This document shows, in pieces, positions 53,416 to 61,450 of a stretch of DNA of 64,000 nt (the first letter of the stretch is position 1; the number at the start of each line of letters is the position of its first letter). A model generated the notes under the pieces. It did not search any database, was not told where the DNA came from, and worked only from the letters and a program-made list of their open reading frames with translations. Both the position numbers and the translations under genes were made by a program. Source of the DNA: Caballeronia peredens (GTDB lineage: Bacteria > Pseudomonadota > Gammaproteobacteria > Burkholderiales > Burkholderiaceae); NCBI GenBank assembly GCA_001544595.2, contig FCOH02000006.1:1-64000 (forward strand). Direction: 5' to 3'.

Positions 53416-53988
53416 ATGTTCGACCGACTCAAGATCGCTGCCGTCGCCGCGGCCATGGTCGCTGCATTCGGGGCCGTCGCGGCGCTGGCTGCCTTCGCTT
53501 CGACGACCGCGTCCGGTGGCAAAGCGACGCAGGAAGCCGCCGTACAGGCGCCCGATTTCACCGGCATCGATAACTGGCTCAACAGCGCGCCGCTGGATCT
53601 CAAACAATTGCGCGGAAAAGTCGTGCTCGTCGACTTCTGGACGTTCGACTGCATCAACTGCGCGCATACGCTGCCGCACGTGAAGGAATGGTATTCACGC
53701 TATCGCGACAAAGGACTCGTGGTAGTCGGCGTGCATACGCCCGAATACACATTCGAGCGCGATACCGGCAATCTGAAAAAAGCGATCAAGCAATACGGCA
53801 TCGAATATCCGGTCGCGCAAGACAACCAGTACGCGACATGGAATGCATACCGCAATCAATACTGGCCGGCGCTTTATCTGATCGATCAGAACGGCAAGAT
53901 CGTCTATAGCCACTTCGGCGAAGGGCGTTATGCGCAAACGGAACAGGTCATTCGCGGCTTGCTCGGTCTGAGCGAAAAGCAAGGTTGA
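53416..53988 (+). CDS. Membrane-anchored or periplasmic TlpA-like thioredoxin
   Basis: A 190-residue protein with an N-terminal hydrophobic segment (about 8-30) and a TlpA/DipZ-type thioredoxin domain with FWTFDCINC (Cys79 and Cys82) and GVHTPEYTFERDTGN. The domain is strikingly like the thioredoxin part of the divergent DipZ-like protein (shared HTPE, FERDTGN, NQYWPA and HFGEG). It starts at ATG 53416 with AAGGAG at ideal distance. It probably receives electrons from the CcdA domain of its neighbour. A shared operator array lies between the two. Confidence 0.9.
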   Translation: MFDRLKIAAVAAAMVAAFGAVAALAAFASTTASGGKATQEAAVQAPDFTGIDNWLNSAPLDLKQLRGKVVLVDFWTFDCINCAHTLPHVKEWYSRYRDKGLVVVGVHTPEYTFERDTGNLKKAIKQYGIEYPVAQDNQYATWNAYRNQYWPALYLIDQNGKIVYSHFGEGRYAQTEQVIRGLLGLSEKQG

Positions 53989-54007
53989 ACAGTTCGCGCC
54001 GCAGAAG

Positions 54008-54038
54008 AAAAAAAGGCGTGCCCGTATTGGACACGCCT
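54008..54038 (-). terminator. Rho-independent terminator of the BASS transporter gene
   Basis: Stem 54014-54020 with 54032-54038; on the minus strand the stem is followed by a run of T (54014 down to 54008) and TCTTC. It lies 20 bases beyond the transporter stop codon and just after the convergent thioredoxin gene. Confidence 0.8.
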
Positions 54039-54058
54039 GCATCGTTGATTCAAGACAC

Positions 54059-55018
54059 TCAGCTCTGGCGCGCAACGGCTCCTTGCACGTCCGCCTCGCG
54101 CGTCGATCCTTTAGCCGGACGGCCCGCCCAGTAACCGGCAAGCATCGATCCCGACAGGTTGTGCCACACGGAGAACAGCGCGCCCGGCAACGCCGCGATC
54201 GGTGTGAAATACAGCTTGCCGAGCGTCGCTGCGAGACCCGAATTCTGCATGCCGACTTCGATAGCGAGCGTGCGGCACACGGCTTCATCGAACCCGAGCA
54301 GGCGTCCGCCCCAATAGCCGCCCAAAAGCCCGATGCCGTTGTGCAGCACCACGCCGAACGCGACAACGAGGCCCACCGAAGCAATGCTCTTCTGCGTGCC
54401 GCCGACGACCGCGGCGATGATCAGCAGGATCGACACCATCGACACGAGCGGCAGCGCCCATTCGATTCTGCGCACGAACTTGCCGAACAGATGATTCACG
54501 ACGAGTCCGACGACGATCGGCAGCGCGACGATCTGCACGATGCTCATCAGCATGCCGTGCACATCGACGGCGATCGACGCATCGACGTAAAGGCGCGTGA
54601 GCAACGGCGTCGCGAACACGCCGACGAGCGTGGACAGCGCGCTGATCGTGACCGACAACGCGACGTCGCCGCGCGCGAGATAGATCATCACGTTCGACGC
54701 CGTGCCGCTCGCGACGCTCCCCACCAGCACCATGCCCGCCGTCAAATCGGGCGGCATGCGCAAGGCCTTGGCGATCACCCATGCGGCGAGCGGCATCACG
54801 AGGTAATGCAAAACGATGCCGGCGATGACCGGCGCGGGACGCGTGAAGACGCGCCTGAAATCGTCGACGGAAAGCGTCACGCCCATCGACAGCATGATGA
54901 TGGTCAAGAGCGTGGTCACGTGCGGCGCGATGCCCGTCACGGACGAAGGAAAGCTATAGGCGGCGACGGAGGCCAGCACGGCGCAGAGCGGAAAAAGACG
55001 GGTGATACGGGCAAGCAT
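54059..55018 (-). CDS. BASS-family transporter (bile acid:Na+ symporter superfamily, PanS/YocS-like)
   Basis: A 319-residue membrane protein with nine to ten hydrophobic spans. [16 protein letters not shown] and [24 protein letters not shown] are signatures of the bacterial BASS group; [14 protein letters not shown] carries the second Na+-site glutamate region. Start ATG 55018 with AAGGA. Bacterial relatives move pantoate, pyruvate-like or other organic anions; the substrate here cannot be named. It has its own terminator, so it is a single-gene unit. Confidence 0.88.
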   Translation of the reverse strand: MLARITRLFPLCAVLASVAAYSFPSSVTGIAPHVTTLLTIIMLSMGVTLSVDDFRRVFTRPAPVIAGIVLHYLVMPLAAWVIAKALRMPPDLTAGMVLVGSVASGTASNVMIYLARGDVALSVTISALSTLVGVFATPLLTRLYVDASIAVDVHGMLMSIVQIVALPIVVGLVVNHLFGKFVRRIEWALPLVSMVSILLIIAAVVGGTQKSIASVGLVVAFGVVLHNGIGLLGGYWGGRLLGFDEAVCRTLAIEVGMQNSGLAATLGKLYFTPIAALPGALFSVWHNLSGSMLAGYWAGRPAKGSTREADVQGAVARQS

Positions 55019-55333
55019 GAAAGGCAATCCTTGAAGGTCGTGGCGTGTCGTGTTTTCTAAGGCGATGCACGCACAAGCGAACGCTCGTGCGGCAAGCGAA
55101 ACGATTCATTGCCTTCGTGGGGCGTCTTCTATGCCCGCAAAGCCGTAGCGCGCGGATTGCGCGCGGCGCGGCCGGATATCAGGCAGGCGTCGCATTTTAA
55201 CCGGCCAGCGGCAGCAGATTCGGGAAGCGCTTAATTCACACGACCTCGTCGCCATAATTCACCGCTAATTCGATGACGCCAAGATGCGCATGAAGGATCA
55301 ACAACACAGAAAACGTCTTCAAGGAGTACGGCC
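55019..55333. other. 315-base divergent intergenic region
   Basis: Lies between the BASS transporter start and the cupin start. It should contain both promoters. I see no open reading frame with support, no dyad longer than six bases and no RNA gene. Confidence 0.5.
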
Positions 55334-55828
55334 GTGCAAAGTGATTTGCTTTATAAGAAAACCTCCGATGAATCGATTTCCATTCCCGCGATCGGCGTGG
55401 ATCTCGAAGTGCATATCGCGCCCGTGACGACGGACACACGCGCAACGCTCATCGAGACCACCGATGCACCCGGCTTCGGCCCGCCGCAGCACAGGCATAA
55501 GCGCGAAACGGAGGTCTTTCATATCACGCAAGGCCGCTATCTCTTCGAAGTCGATGGCGAACTCATCGTCGCGCACGCGGGCGATACGGTCATCGCCCAT
55601 GCCGGCAGCACGCACCGCTTCACCAGCATCGACACGGATCCTTCGCGCATGCTGGTTTTGATCATGCCGGGCCTCGACGCCACCACGTTCTTCAGCGAAC
55701 TGCGTGACCTCATGGCGAAAGGCAAGCCGGATCCCGCAGCGCTTCAGGCACTCGGCGACAGATGGGACATCGAGTTTCTCGGTCCGCCGCTCACCTGTCC
55801 CGCCGAACTCGAAGAAATCGCGCGCTGA
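55334..55828 (+). CDS. Cupin-domain protein
   Basis: A 164-residue single cupin with GTG start and AAGGAG ribosome site. Metal-ligand strands: PPQHRHKRETEVFHITQG (His, His, Glu) and HAGDTVIAHAGSTHRFTS (His). The last third (about 115-164) is a helical tail. Similar proteins are annotated as quercetin dioxygenase-like cupins without proven activity. It is 39 bases before a small membrane protein gene with its own good ribosome site; the two probably form an operon. Confidence 0.85.
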   Translation: MQSDLLYKKTSDESISIPAIGVDLEVHIAPVTTDTRATLIETTDAPGFGPPQHRHKRETEVFHITQGRYLFEVDGELIVAHAGDTVIAHAGSTHRFTSIDTDPSRMLVLIMPGLDATTFFSELRDLMAKGKPDPAALQALGDRWDIEFLGPPLTCPAELEEIAR

Positions 55829-55867
55829 TTCGCGCATCGAAACCGACAACCTTCGCAGGAGATCGTC

Positions 55868-56404
55868 ATGTCGCCCGTCGCAATCATTCAAGGCACACCG
55901 ACCTGGGTCTGGGTGCTGCTCGCATTCCTCGCCTATCGCGGAATCAAGGCGCTGCAGGGCGGCACGGCACCGCTCTCGAAACTCGCGATCGTTCCGCTGA
56001 TCTTCGCAGGACTCGGCATCGCGCACATGATTCACGAGCCCCTCGCGGGCTGGACCGCTGCTCTCGCATGGATCATCGGCGTGGGCGTCGGCATCGCAGG
56101 CGGCATCTTCACTGCGAGCCGCACGCGCTTCATCGTCGATCCGGTTGCGCGAAGCGTCATGCTTCCGGGGTCTTATGTGCCGTTGCTGCTGATCGCCATC
56201 ACGTTCATCACCAAGTTCTGGCTCGGCTTCGAAATGGCCACGGTGACAAATCTCGCTGCACTCATGGACTATGTGTTGATCGATGCCGCGGTGTCCGGAG
56301 TCGTCGCGGGCATGTTCGCCGGTCGCTTCATCACTTACTGGCGCGCCATGAACGAATGCAGCGGCATCTCGGCGTTAAGCGGAACCGGTGGAACACGCGG
56401 CTAG
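55868..56404 (+). CDS. Small integral membrane protein (DUF6622-like)
   Basis: A 178-residue protein with about five membrane spans. It begins SPVAIIQGTPTWVWVLLAFLAYRGI, the pattern I associate with the DUF6622 family common in Burkholderia, and includes GIAGGIFTASRTRFIVDPVARSV in the middle and FAGRFITYWRA near the end. No catalytic residue stands out. Translated from ATG with AGGAGA before it. Function unknown. Confidence 0.8.
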   Translation: MSPVAIIQGTPTWVWVLLAFLAYRGIKALQGGTAPLSKLAIVPLIFAGLGIAHMIHEPLAGWTAALAWIIGVGVGIAGGIFTASRTRFIVDPVARSVMLPGSYVPLLLIAITFITKFWLGFEMATVTNLAALMDYVLIDAAVSGVVAGMFAGRFITYWRAMNECSGISALSGTGGTRG

Positions 56405-56622
56405 CGCGCTTCAGAATGAGTCAAAGACAGATTCGCCCGTGAGCTGTACGGCGGGCGAAGTAACCGATAGTGAAACGTGACGCGCCTGGCGGCAGGAAAA
56501 AGTTACGCACGTTTCAGGCATCGAATGGCGCATGGGCGATTCAAATAATTCCGCCACACTTGTTACTCCCACCGTTTTCCGATCTGGCGGCAGACTGTCT
56601 AACGTCGAACAACGAAGTACAT

Positions 56623-56666
56623 CGCCTCGCTCACGAGGCGCGCAAATCCTCCAACCCGGAAGGAGG
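56623..56666 (+). promoter_or_regulatory. Leader with two alternative hairpins near the DUF899 ribosome site
   Basis: Stem one pairs 56623-56629 with 56634-56640 (7 bp, loop CTCA). Directly after it, CCTCC at 56648-56652 can pair with GGAGG at 56662-56666, which is the ribosome site of the gene at 56678. GCCTC of stem one could also pair with GAGGC at 56663-56667, so the two folds compete. No ligand class is recognisable. Confidence 0.4.
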
Positions 56667-56677
56667 CTGCATCCACC

Positions 56678-57475
56678 ATGTCTACATCAGACGAGAACGG
56701 AAAGAACTCCGCGCAAACCGCGATGCGCACGCCGCCCGTCGTGTCGCCTGAGGAATGGGAGACAGCGCGCGAGCGCCTGCTCGTGAAGGAAAAGGAGCAT
56801 AGTCGCGCCCGCGACGCGCTCGCCGCCGAGCGTCGCCGCATGCCTTGGGTAGCCGTCAAGGCCGACTACGTGTTCGAGGGTCCCAGGGGCAAGGCAACCC
56901 TGCTCGATCTGTTCGACGGGCGTCGTCAATTGATCCTTTATCGCGCGTTCTATGAACCCGGCGTGTTCGGCTGGCCCGAACATGCGTGCCGGGGCTGTTC
57001 CATGGTGGCCGATCAGGTCGCGCACGTCGCACATCTGAACGCACGCGATACGACACTGGTATTCGCGTCTCGAGCGCCTCAGGAAAATATCGCGCGATTG
57101 AAAGCGCGTATGGGTTGGGAGATTCCGTGGTTCACGATCACGGACCAATTCGATACCGATTTCGGCGTGAACGAATGGCACGGCACGAACGTGTTTTTCC
57201 GCGACGGCGAGCGCGTGTACCGCACGTATTTCATCAACAATCGCGGCGACGAACAGATGGGCGGCACGTGGAATTATCTGGACATCACCCCGCTCGGCCG
57301 GCAGGAGCTTTGGGAAGATTCACCCGAAGGTTATCCGCAGACGCCGACCTACAAGTGGTGGAACTGGCACGACAGCTATACGCCGGACGCGCCGCCGGAC
57401 AAGAAATGGGTCGAAGTGTCGGACGCCGGTGAAGCGGCTTTTCGTGCAGAGAGCGAGAAGAAAAGGCAGTCGTGA
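56678..57475 (+). CDS. DUF899 family thioredoxin-like protein
   Basis: A 265-residue soluble protein. VVSPEEWETARERLLVKEKEHSRARDALAAERRRMPWV is the DUF899 N-terminal signature (quoted in part: EKEHSRARDALAAERRR), followed by a thioredoxin-like fold with ACRGCSMVADQ, whose CxxC Cys pair reads Cys-Arg-Gly-Cys, and FFRDGERVYRTYF. The C-terminus WWNWHDSY is also characteristic. Proteins of this family are predicted redox enzymes of unknown substrate. The preceding leader has a hairpin that can cover the ribosome site. Confidence 0.9.
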   Translation: MSTSDENGKNSAQTAMRTPPVVSPEEWETARERLLVKEKEHSRARDALAAERRRMPWVAVKADYVFEGPRGKATLLDLFDGRRQLILYRAFYEPGVFGWPEHACRGCSMVADQVAHVAHLNARDTTLVFASRAPQENIARLKARMGWEIPWFTITDQFDTDFGVNEWHGTNVFFRDGERVYRTYFINNRGDEQMGGTWNYLDITPLGRQELWEDSPEGYPQTPTYKWWNWHDSYTPDAPPDKKWVEVSDAGEAAFRAESEKKRQS

Positions 57476-57516
57476 TTTCGGCGTGGTCGGCCTTTCCTTG
57501 CGCGTGTGATCGTGCG

Positions 57517-58380
57517 TTATGACACGATTTGCAGGAAGGCCAGCATTTCGCCGACGATCGACTCGGGTGCATCTTCCTGCATCAAATGTCCTGAGCCGGG
57601 CACACGCGTGAAGCGCGCGCCCGGAATCAGCGATGCCAGTTCGACACCGCGCTCGACCGGTATCCATTCGTCTTGCTCACCCCACAGGATGCTAACCGGA
57701 CACGTCAGTTCGCCGTAACGTGACTGCACTTCGTCGGTATATCGCTGATCCATCTGCGCAATCTGTCGATAGAATGCGGCCTGACCGCGCTCCCCCGTCC
57801 ACGGATGCGTATAGATACGCAACGCTTCCGGCGACAGCGCCCGATGTGCCGCACCTTGGAGATAGGCATCGAGCATGGCCTGATGCATATAGGGCGGCAC
57901 GCCCGCGAATGCGGTTTCGTGTTGCCGCACATGACGCACGAAGGGCGAGCCCCACGGCGCAACCGCGACCGGATCAACGAGCATCAGCGATCGATACGCA
58001 CAGCCGTTCAGCAACGCAGCTCTTAGCGAAGTCGCGCCGCCGAAGTCATGAGCGAGAACATCGGGCAGACAATTGTTCCAATCACGGCTCCAGTGATTCA
58101 GAAGCGCAGCGAGCAAGCGATTTTGCACGCCGAGCGAGACGTCCTGTCTCTCGCGCATTTCAGATGCGCCATAGCCGAGCAGATCGAAGTAATGCACGCG
58201 CCGGAAGCGCGCCGCGATCGGTGCGATACGCCGCCATACCTGCGACGAAAACGGTGTGCCATGCACCATCACGAGCGGTGCGCCCTCGCCGATCACGCCG
58301 TAACGCACGGATTGACCTTCGAAGTCGAATAGATGATCGAGCGGCAATGCGTCCCCGTGCGTCTGATCCTTCATGCTCAT
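57517..58380 (-). CDS. Alpha/beta hydrolase with Asp nucleophile (haloalkane dehalogenase/epoxide hydrolase group)
   Basis: A 287-residue alpha/beta hydrolase starting at ATG 58380 after GAGG. The oxyanion strand is MVHGTPFSSQVW, the nucleophile elbow is VLAHDFGGA with Asp rather than Ser, and the base is in GSGHLMQEDAPE. Asp nucleophiles occur in haloalkane dehalogenases and epoxide hydrolases. The residue after Asp is Phe, not the Trp that binds halide in dehalogenases, so an epoxide hydrolase or other esterase is also possible. Divergent from the arsR-type gene. Confidence 0.85.
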   Translation of the reverse strand: MSMKDQTHGDALPLDHLFDFEGQSVRYGVIGEGAPLVMVHGTPFSSQVWRRIAPIAARFRRVHYFDLLGYGASEMRERQDVSLGVQNRLLAALLNHWSRDWNNCLPDVLAHDFGGATSLRAALLNGCAYRSLMLVDPVAVAPWGSPFVRHVRQHETAFAGVPPYMHQAMLDAYLQGAAHRALSPEALRIYTHPWTGERGQAAFYRQIAQMDQRYTDEVQSRYGELTCPVSILWGEQDEWIPVERGVELASLIPGARFTRVPGSGHLMQEDAPESIVGEMLAFLQIVS

Positions 58381-58458
58381 GGCGCGCCTCTGCAATGTAG
58401 TTTTACGAGGATAAAGCAGCTTGCCGGACGCTGCACTTGACTCGCGCTAAGTTGTCTC

Positions 58459-58482
58459 TTATATTCATTTTTGGCTATATAA
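58459..58482. promoter_or_regulatory. TTATAT-N12-ATATAA inverted repeat before the arsR-type gene
   Basis: Arms 58459-58464 and 58477-58482 lie 21 bases before the regulator ATG in the divergent region with the hydrolase gene. ArsR-family proteins often bind AT-rich interrupted dyads of this size at their own promoter. Confidence 0.5.
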
Positions 58483-58502
58483 CTGATCGGTCATAAAAAG
58501 AT

Positions 58503-58862
58503 ATGCGCGAAGAAGACTTGAATCAGGTATTCGCGGCGCTGGCCGATCCGACGCGCCGCGCGATCGTCGCGCGTCTCGCAAGCGGCGAAGCGACCGTCAA
58601 CGAACTGGCCGAGCCGTTCGACATGACACAGCCATCCATCTCCAAACATCTCAAGGTGCTGGAACGTGCCGGGTTGATCTCGCGCTCACGCGCCGCGCAA
58701 ACGCGCCCTTGCCGCCTTGAAGCCGCGGCACTTGGCGGAGTTGCAAACTGGGTCGAAGCGTACCGGTCATTGTGGGAAGACAGCTTCGACAAGCTGGCTG
58801 CGTACCTCGACGCCAAACCTAATAAGCAACGCAAATCGAAAGGAAGAAAACATGCCGCATAG
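58503..58862 (+). CDS. ArsR-family transcriptional regulator
   Basis: A 119-residue winged-helix regulator. VFAALADPTRRAIVARLASGEATVNELAEPF and MTQPSISKHLKVLERAGLIS are the classic ArsR HTH elements. The metal-binding Cys motif (ELCVCDL) is absent, so it belongs to the non-metal group often paired with SRPBCC proteins. It overlaps the next gene by 11 bases. No strong ribosome site is visible before ATG 58503. Confidence 0.92.
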   Translation: MREEDLNQVFAALADPTRRAIVARLASGEATVNELAEPFDMTQPSISKHLKVLERAGLISRSRAAQTRPCRLEAAALGGVANWVEAYRSLWEDSFDKLAAYLDAKPNKQRKSKGRKHAA

Positions 58863-59367
58863 TCACGACACAGCCACGCAGGTTGTGGCCTTCACCATGA
58901 ACCGTACGTTCGACGCGCCTCGCGCGCGAGTCTGGCAAGCATGGAGCGAAGCAGATCAGATCGTGCGCTGGTGGGGGCCGAAAGGCTGCACGATCGAGTT
59001 GCATCGTTTCGAGTTTCGACCAGGCGGCTTCTTTCACTACGCAATGAATTTCGCCGGCGCGCCTTCGATGTGGGGCCGCTTCAACTACCGCGAGATCGTC
59101 GAGCGCGAGCGCATCGTGTGGCTCAATTCGTTTTCGAACGAACGATGCGGTATCGCGCGTGCGCCGTTCAGCGAAGCGTGCCCGCTGGAAATAGAGAATG
59201 TCGTGACGTTCAGCGATGCAGGCGACAAGACCTCGATCGCACTGCATGCCGCGCCCTTTGGCGCGAGCCCGGAAGAGCAGCGCTTCTTCGATGAATTGCG
59301 GCCGTCGCTCGAACAGGGCTACGGCCGCACGCTCGATCAACTCGCCGCTTTCCTGTACGGCGTGTGA
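58852..59367 (+). CDS. SRPBCC/AHSA1-domain protein
   Basis: A 171-residue START-like protein: FTMNRTFDAPRARVWQAWSE at the N-terminus, WWGPKGCTIELHRFEFRPGGFFHY in the middle and a C-terminal helix GYGRTLDQLAAFL. AHSA1 proteins bind hydrophobic ligands. Start ATG 58852, with AAGGAAG upstream, inside the end of the ArsR gene; this overlap is standard for ArsR-SRPBCC pairs in which the regulator controls both. Ligand unknown. Confidence 0.9.
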   Translation: MPHSHDTATQVVAFTMNRTFDAPRARVWQAWSEADQIVRWWGPKGCTIELHRFEFRPGGFFHYAMNFAGAPSMWGRFNYREIVERERIVWLNSFSNERCGIARAPFSEACPLEIENVVTFSDAGDKTSIALHAAPFGASPEEQRFFDELRPSLEQGYGRTLDQLAAFLYGV

Positions 59368-59372
59368 AATGC

Positions 59373-59397
59373 GGCGCGGCTTTTAAAGGCCCGCGCC
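59373..59397. terminator. Hairpin between convergent SRPBCC and poxB genes
   Basis: GGCGCGG (59373-59379) pairs with CCGCGCC (59391-59397); the inner CTTT/AAAG extends the stem with a small bulge. There is no U-run beyond the stem, so it is a weak terminator candidate. Confidence 0.5.
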
Positions 59398-59404
59398 TGC
59401 ACGC

Positions 59405-61126
59405 TCAACGCAGATTGGTCCGCGCCAGTTCGATGAGTTCGTCGCCGCGCCCGCTCAGAATCGCGCGCAGCATATAGAGACTGAAGCCCTTTGCTTGCGA
59501 CAGTTCGATCGTCGGCGGCATTGACAATTCATGCTTGGACGTGACGACATCGATCACGGCCGGCCCCTTGTGCGCAAACGCCTCACGCAATGCGTTTTCC
59601 AGTTGCTCGGATTCCTCGACACGCACCGACCAGATTCCCGCGCCTTTCGCGATCTGCGAGAAATCGGTCTTGCTCAGATCGACGTTGGTGTCGAGATAGC
59701 CGCCCGCTTTCAGCTCCATCGAAACGAAGCCTAGCAGGCTGTTGTTGAACACGACGACCTTGATCGGCAAGTCGAGTTGCACCGCGCTAAGCAGATCACC
59801 GAGCAGCATCGACAGACCGCCGTCGCCCGATAACGACACGACTTGCCGTTGCGGATGCGCCGCCTGGGCGCCGAGCGCCTGAGGCATGGCGTTGGCCATC
59901 GATCCGTGATTGAACGAGCCGTGCAATTGACGCTTGCCGTTCATCGTCAGATAGCGCGCGGCCCAGAGCGTCGGCGTGCCCACGTCGACGGTGAAGATGG
60001 CATCTTCAGCCGCGAGTTCGTCGACGACCTTCATCAGGTATTGCGGATGAATCGGCCGGCCCGGCGCGGAAGGTGTTGCGAGATGATCGAGATCCTTGCG
60101 TGCATTCCGGTAATGCTCGAGCGCGTTGTCGAGGAAGCGGCGCTCGCTCTTGCGCTGAAGCTTCGGCAAGAGCGCTGTCAACGTCTCCTTGATCGTGCCG
60201 ACCAGACCCATTTCCAGAGCCGCGCGTTTGCCGAGTTGCGATCCGCGCCAGTCGATCTGCACGATCTTGGCTTGCGGCGGATAGAACGGCCGATAGGGAA
60301 AATCGCAGCCGAGCAAAAGCAGCGTGTCGCAGTTCATCATCGCGTGGTAGCCCGAACTGAACCCGATGAGACCGGTCATGCCGACATCGAAAGGATTGTC
60401 GTACTCGATGAACGGCTTGCCCCGCAACGCATGCACGACAGGTGCGCCGAGCGTGTCGGCCAAGGCCACGACTTCGTCATGCGAGCCCGCGACGCCGCTG
60501 CCGCACATGATCGTCACCGCTTCACAGCCATTCAGAAGGCCGGCGAGCCGTTCGAGGGCCGCATCGGGCGGCACGATCGCGCTCGCTGCGTTCGCAGTCC
60601 AGCGCGGCTCGGTATCCGGTCCCTCGCTCAACGCGATATCGCCCGGCAACACGATCACCGCGACGCCGCGTTGATCGATCGCCGCGCGCATCGCGCGTTC
60701 GAGCACGCGCGGGAACTGCGACGCATTCGACACTAGTTCGACGTAATGGCTGCACTCCTTGAACAACTCCTGCGGATGCGTTTCCTGAAAATAGCCGAGG
60801 CCGATCTCGGTGGACGGGATGTGTGCGGCAATGGCGAGCACCGGCTGATGATTGCGATGGCAATCGTAGAGGCCGTTGATCAAGTGCAGATTGCCGGGCC
60901 CGCAACTGCCCGCGCAGACGGCGAGCTTGCCGGTCGCGGCCGAGTCGGCGCCTGCGGCGAACGCAGCCGCTTCCTCGTGACGCGTATGCATCCAGCGGAT
61001 CGAGCCGACGCGGTCGAGGCTGAATGCGAGTCCGTTCAGGCTGTCGCCCGTGACACCCCAGATGCGTTCGACGCCCGCCGCCGCAAGCGTCTTCGCCAGA
61101 TAATCGGCAATCGTGTTCTTGGCCAT
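59405..61126 (-). CDS. poxB: Pyruvate:quinone oxidoreductase (pyruvate oxidase) PoxB
   Basis: A 573-residue thiamine diphosphate enzyme, the length of E. coli PoxB. The catalytic Glu is in [13 protein letters not shown], the ThDP motif begins [17 protein letters not shown] and ends NN, and the FAD-domain pattern is present ([20 protein letters not shown]). The C-terminus [20 protein letters not shown] matches the PoxB membrane-binding peptide. It decarboxylates pyruvate to acetate and passes electrons to ubiquinone at the inner membrane. Start ATG 61126. It has a separate promoter region at 61127-61450. Confidence 0.94.
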   Translation of the reverse strand: MAKNTIADYLAKTLAAAGVERIWGVTGDSLNGLAFSLDRVGSIRWMHTRHEEAAAFAAGADSAATGKLAVCAGSCGPGNLHLINGLYDCHRNHQPVLAIAAHIPSTEIGLGYFQETHPQELFKECSHYVELVSNASQFPRVLERAMRAAIDQRGVAVIVLPGDIALSEGPDTEPRWTANAASAIVPPDAALERLAGLLNGCEAVTIMCGSGVAGSHDEVVALADTLGAPVVHALRGKPFIEYDNPFDVGMTGLIGFSSGYHAMMNCDTLLLLGCDFPYRPFYPPQAKIVQIDWRGSQLGKRAALEMGLVGTIKETLTALLPKLQRKSERRFLDNALEHYRNARKDLDHLATPSAPGRPIHPQYLMKVVDELAAEDAIFTVDVGTPTLWAARYLTMNGKRQLHGSFNHGSMANAMPQALGAQAAHPQRQVVSLSGDGGLSMLLGDLLSAVQLDLPIKVVVFNNSLLGFVSMELKAGGYLDTNVDLSKTDFSQIAKGAGIWSVRVEESEQLENALREAFAHKGPAVIDVVTSKHELSMPPTIELSQAKGFSLYMLRAILSGRGDELIELARTNLR

Positions 61127-61450
61127 GATGGGTTCCGTATGGATAAGGTTCCGAAGGATGGCGAACTCGTGCAGACGCGAGACGTGCGTTGCGCAGCGTG
61201 AGTGCCACGGCTCATTGAATGCACGATGCAAAATGCAGAGGCAGTGTATGCCGGGGCACGCAACTTGTCTTGCATCCTGCCGGAAGCTTGTGGCGCGGGG
61301 CACGCCAGTCGGCGCACCGGCTCGCAAAGAGCACGGCCGCACGGAATTTTGCATGCGAAATGCGAGAAAGTTTTTTGTATGCGAAATGCAAGTGCAAGCG
61401 GGGCCGAGTCAGACGATCCGGCCCCGCCGCCGTGTGACGGTCTGAAACGC
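61127..61450. other. 324-base intergenic region with ATGC(A/G)AAATGC repeats
   Basis: Three copies of ATGC-R-AAATGC occur at 61226-61236, 61353-61363 and 61379-61389, all in one orientation. The hairpin at 61398-61427 lies at the other end. No gene is supported. The region should contain the poxB promoter. Confidence 0.55.
61398..61427 (-). terminator. GC-rich hairpin downstream of the MFS gene
   Basis: Perfect 9-bp stem (61398-61406 with 61419-61427) and 12-base loop, 23 bases after the MFS stop codon on the minus strand. The downstream U content is weak (TTGCACTTGC). Confidence 0.6.
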
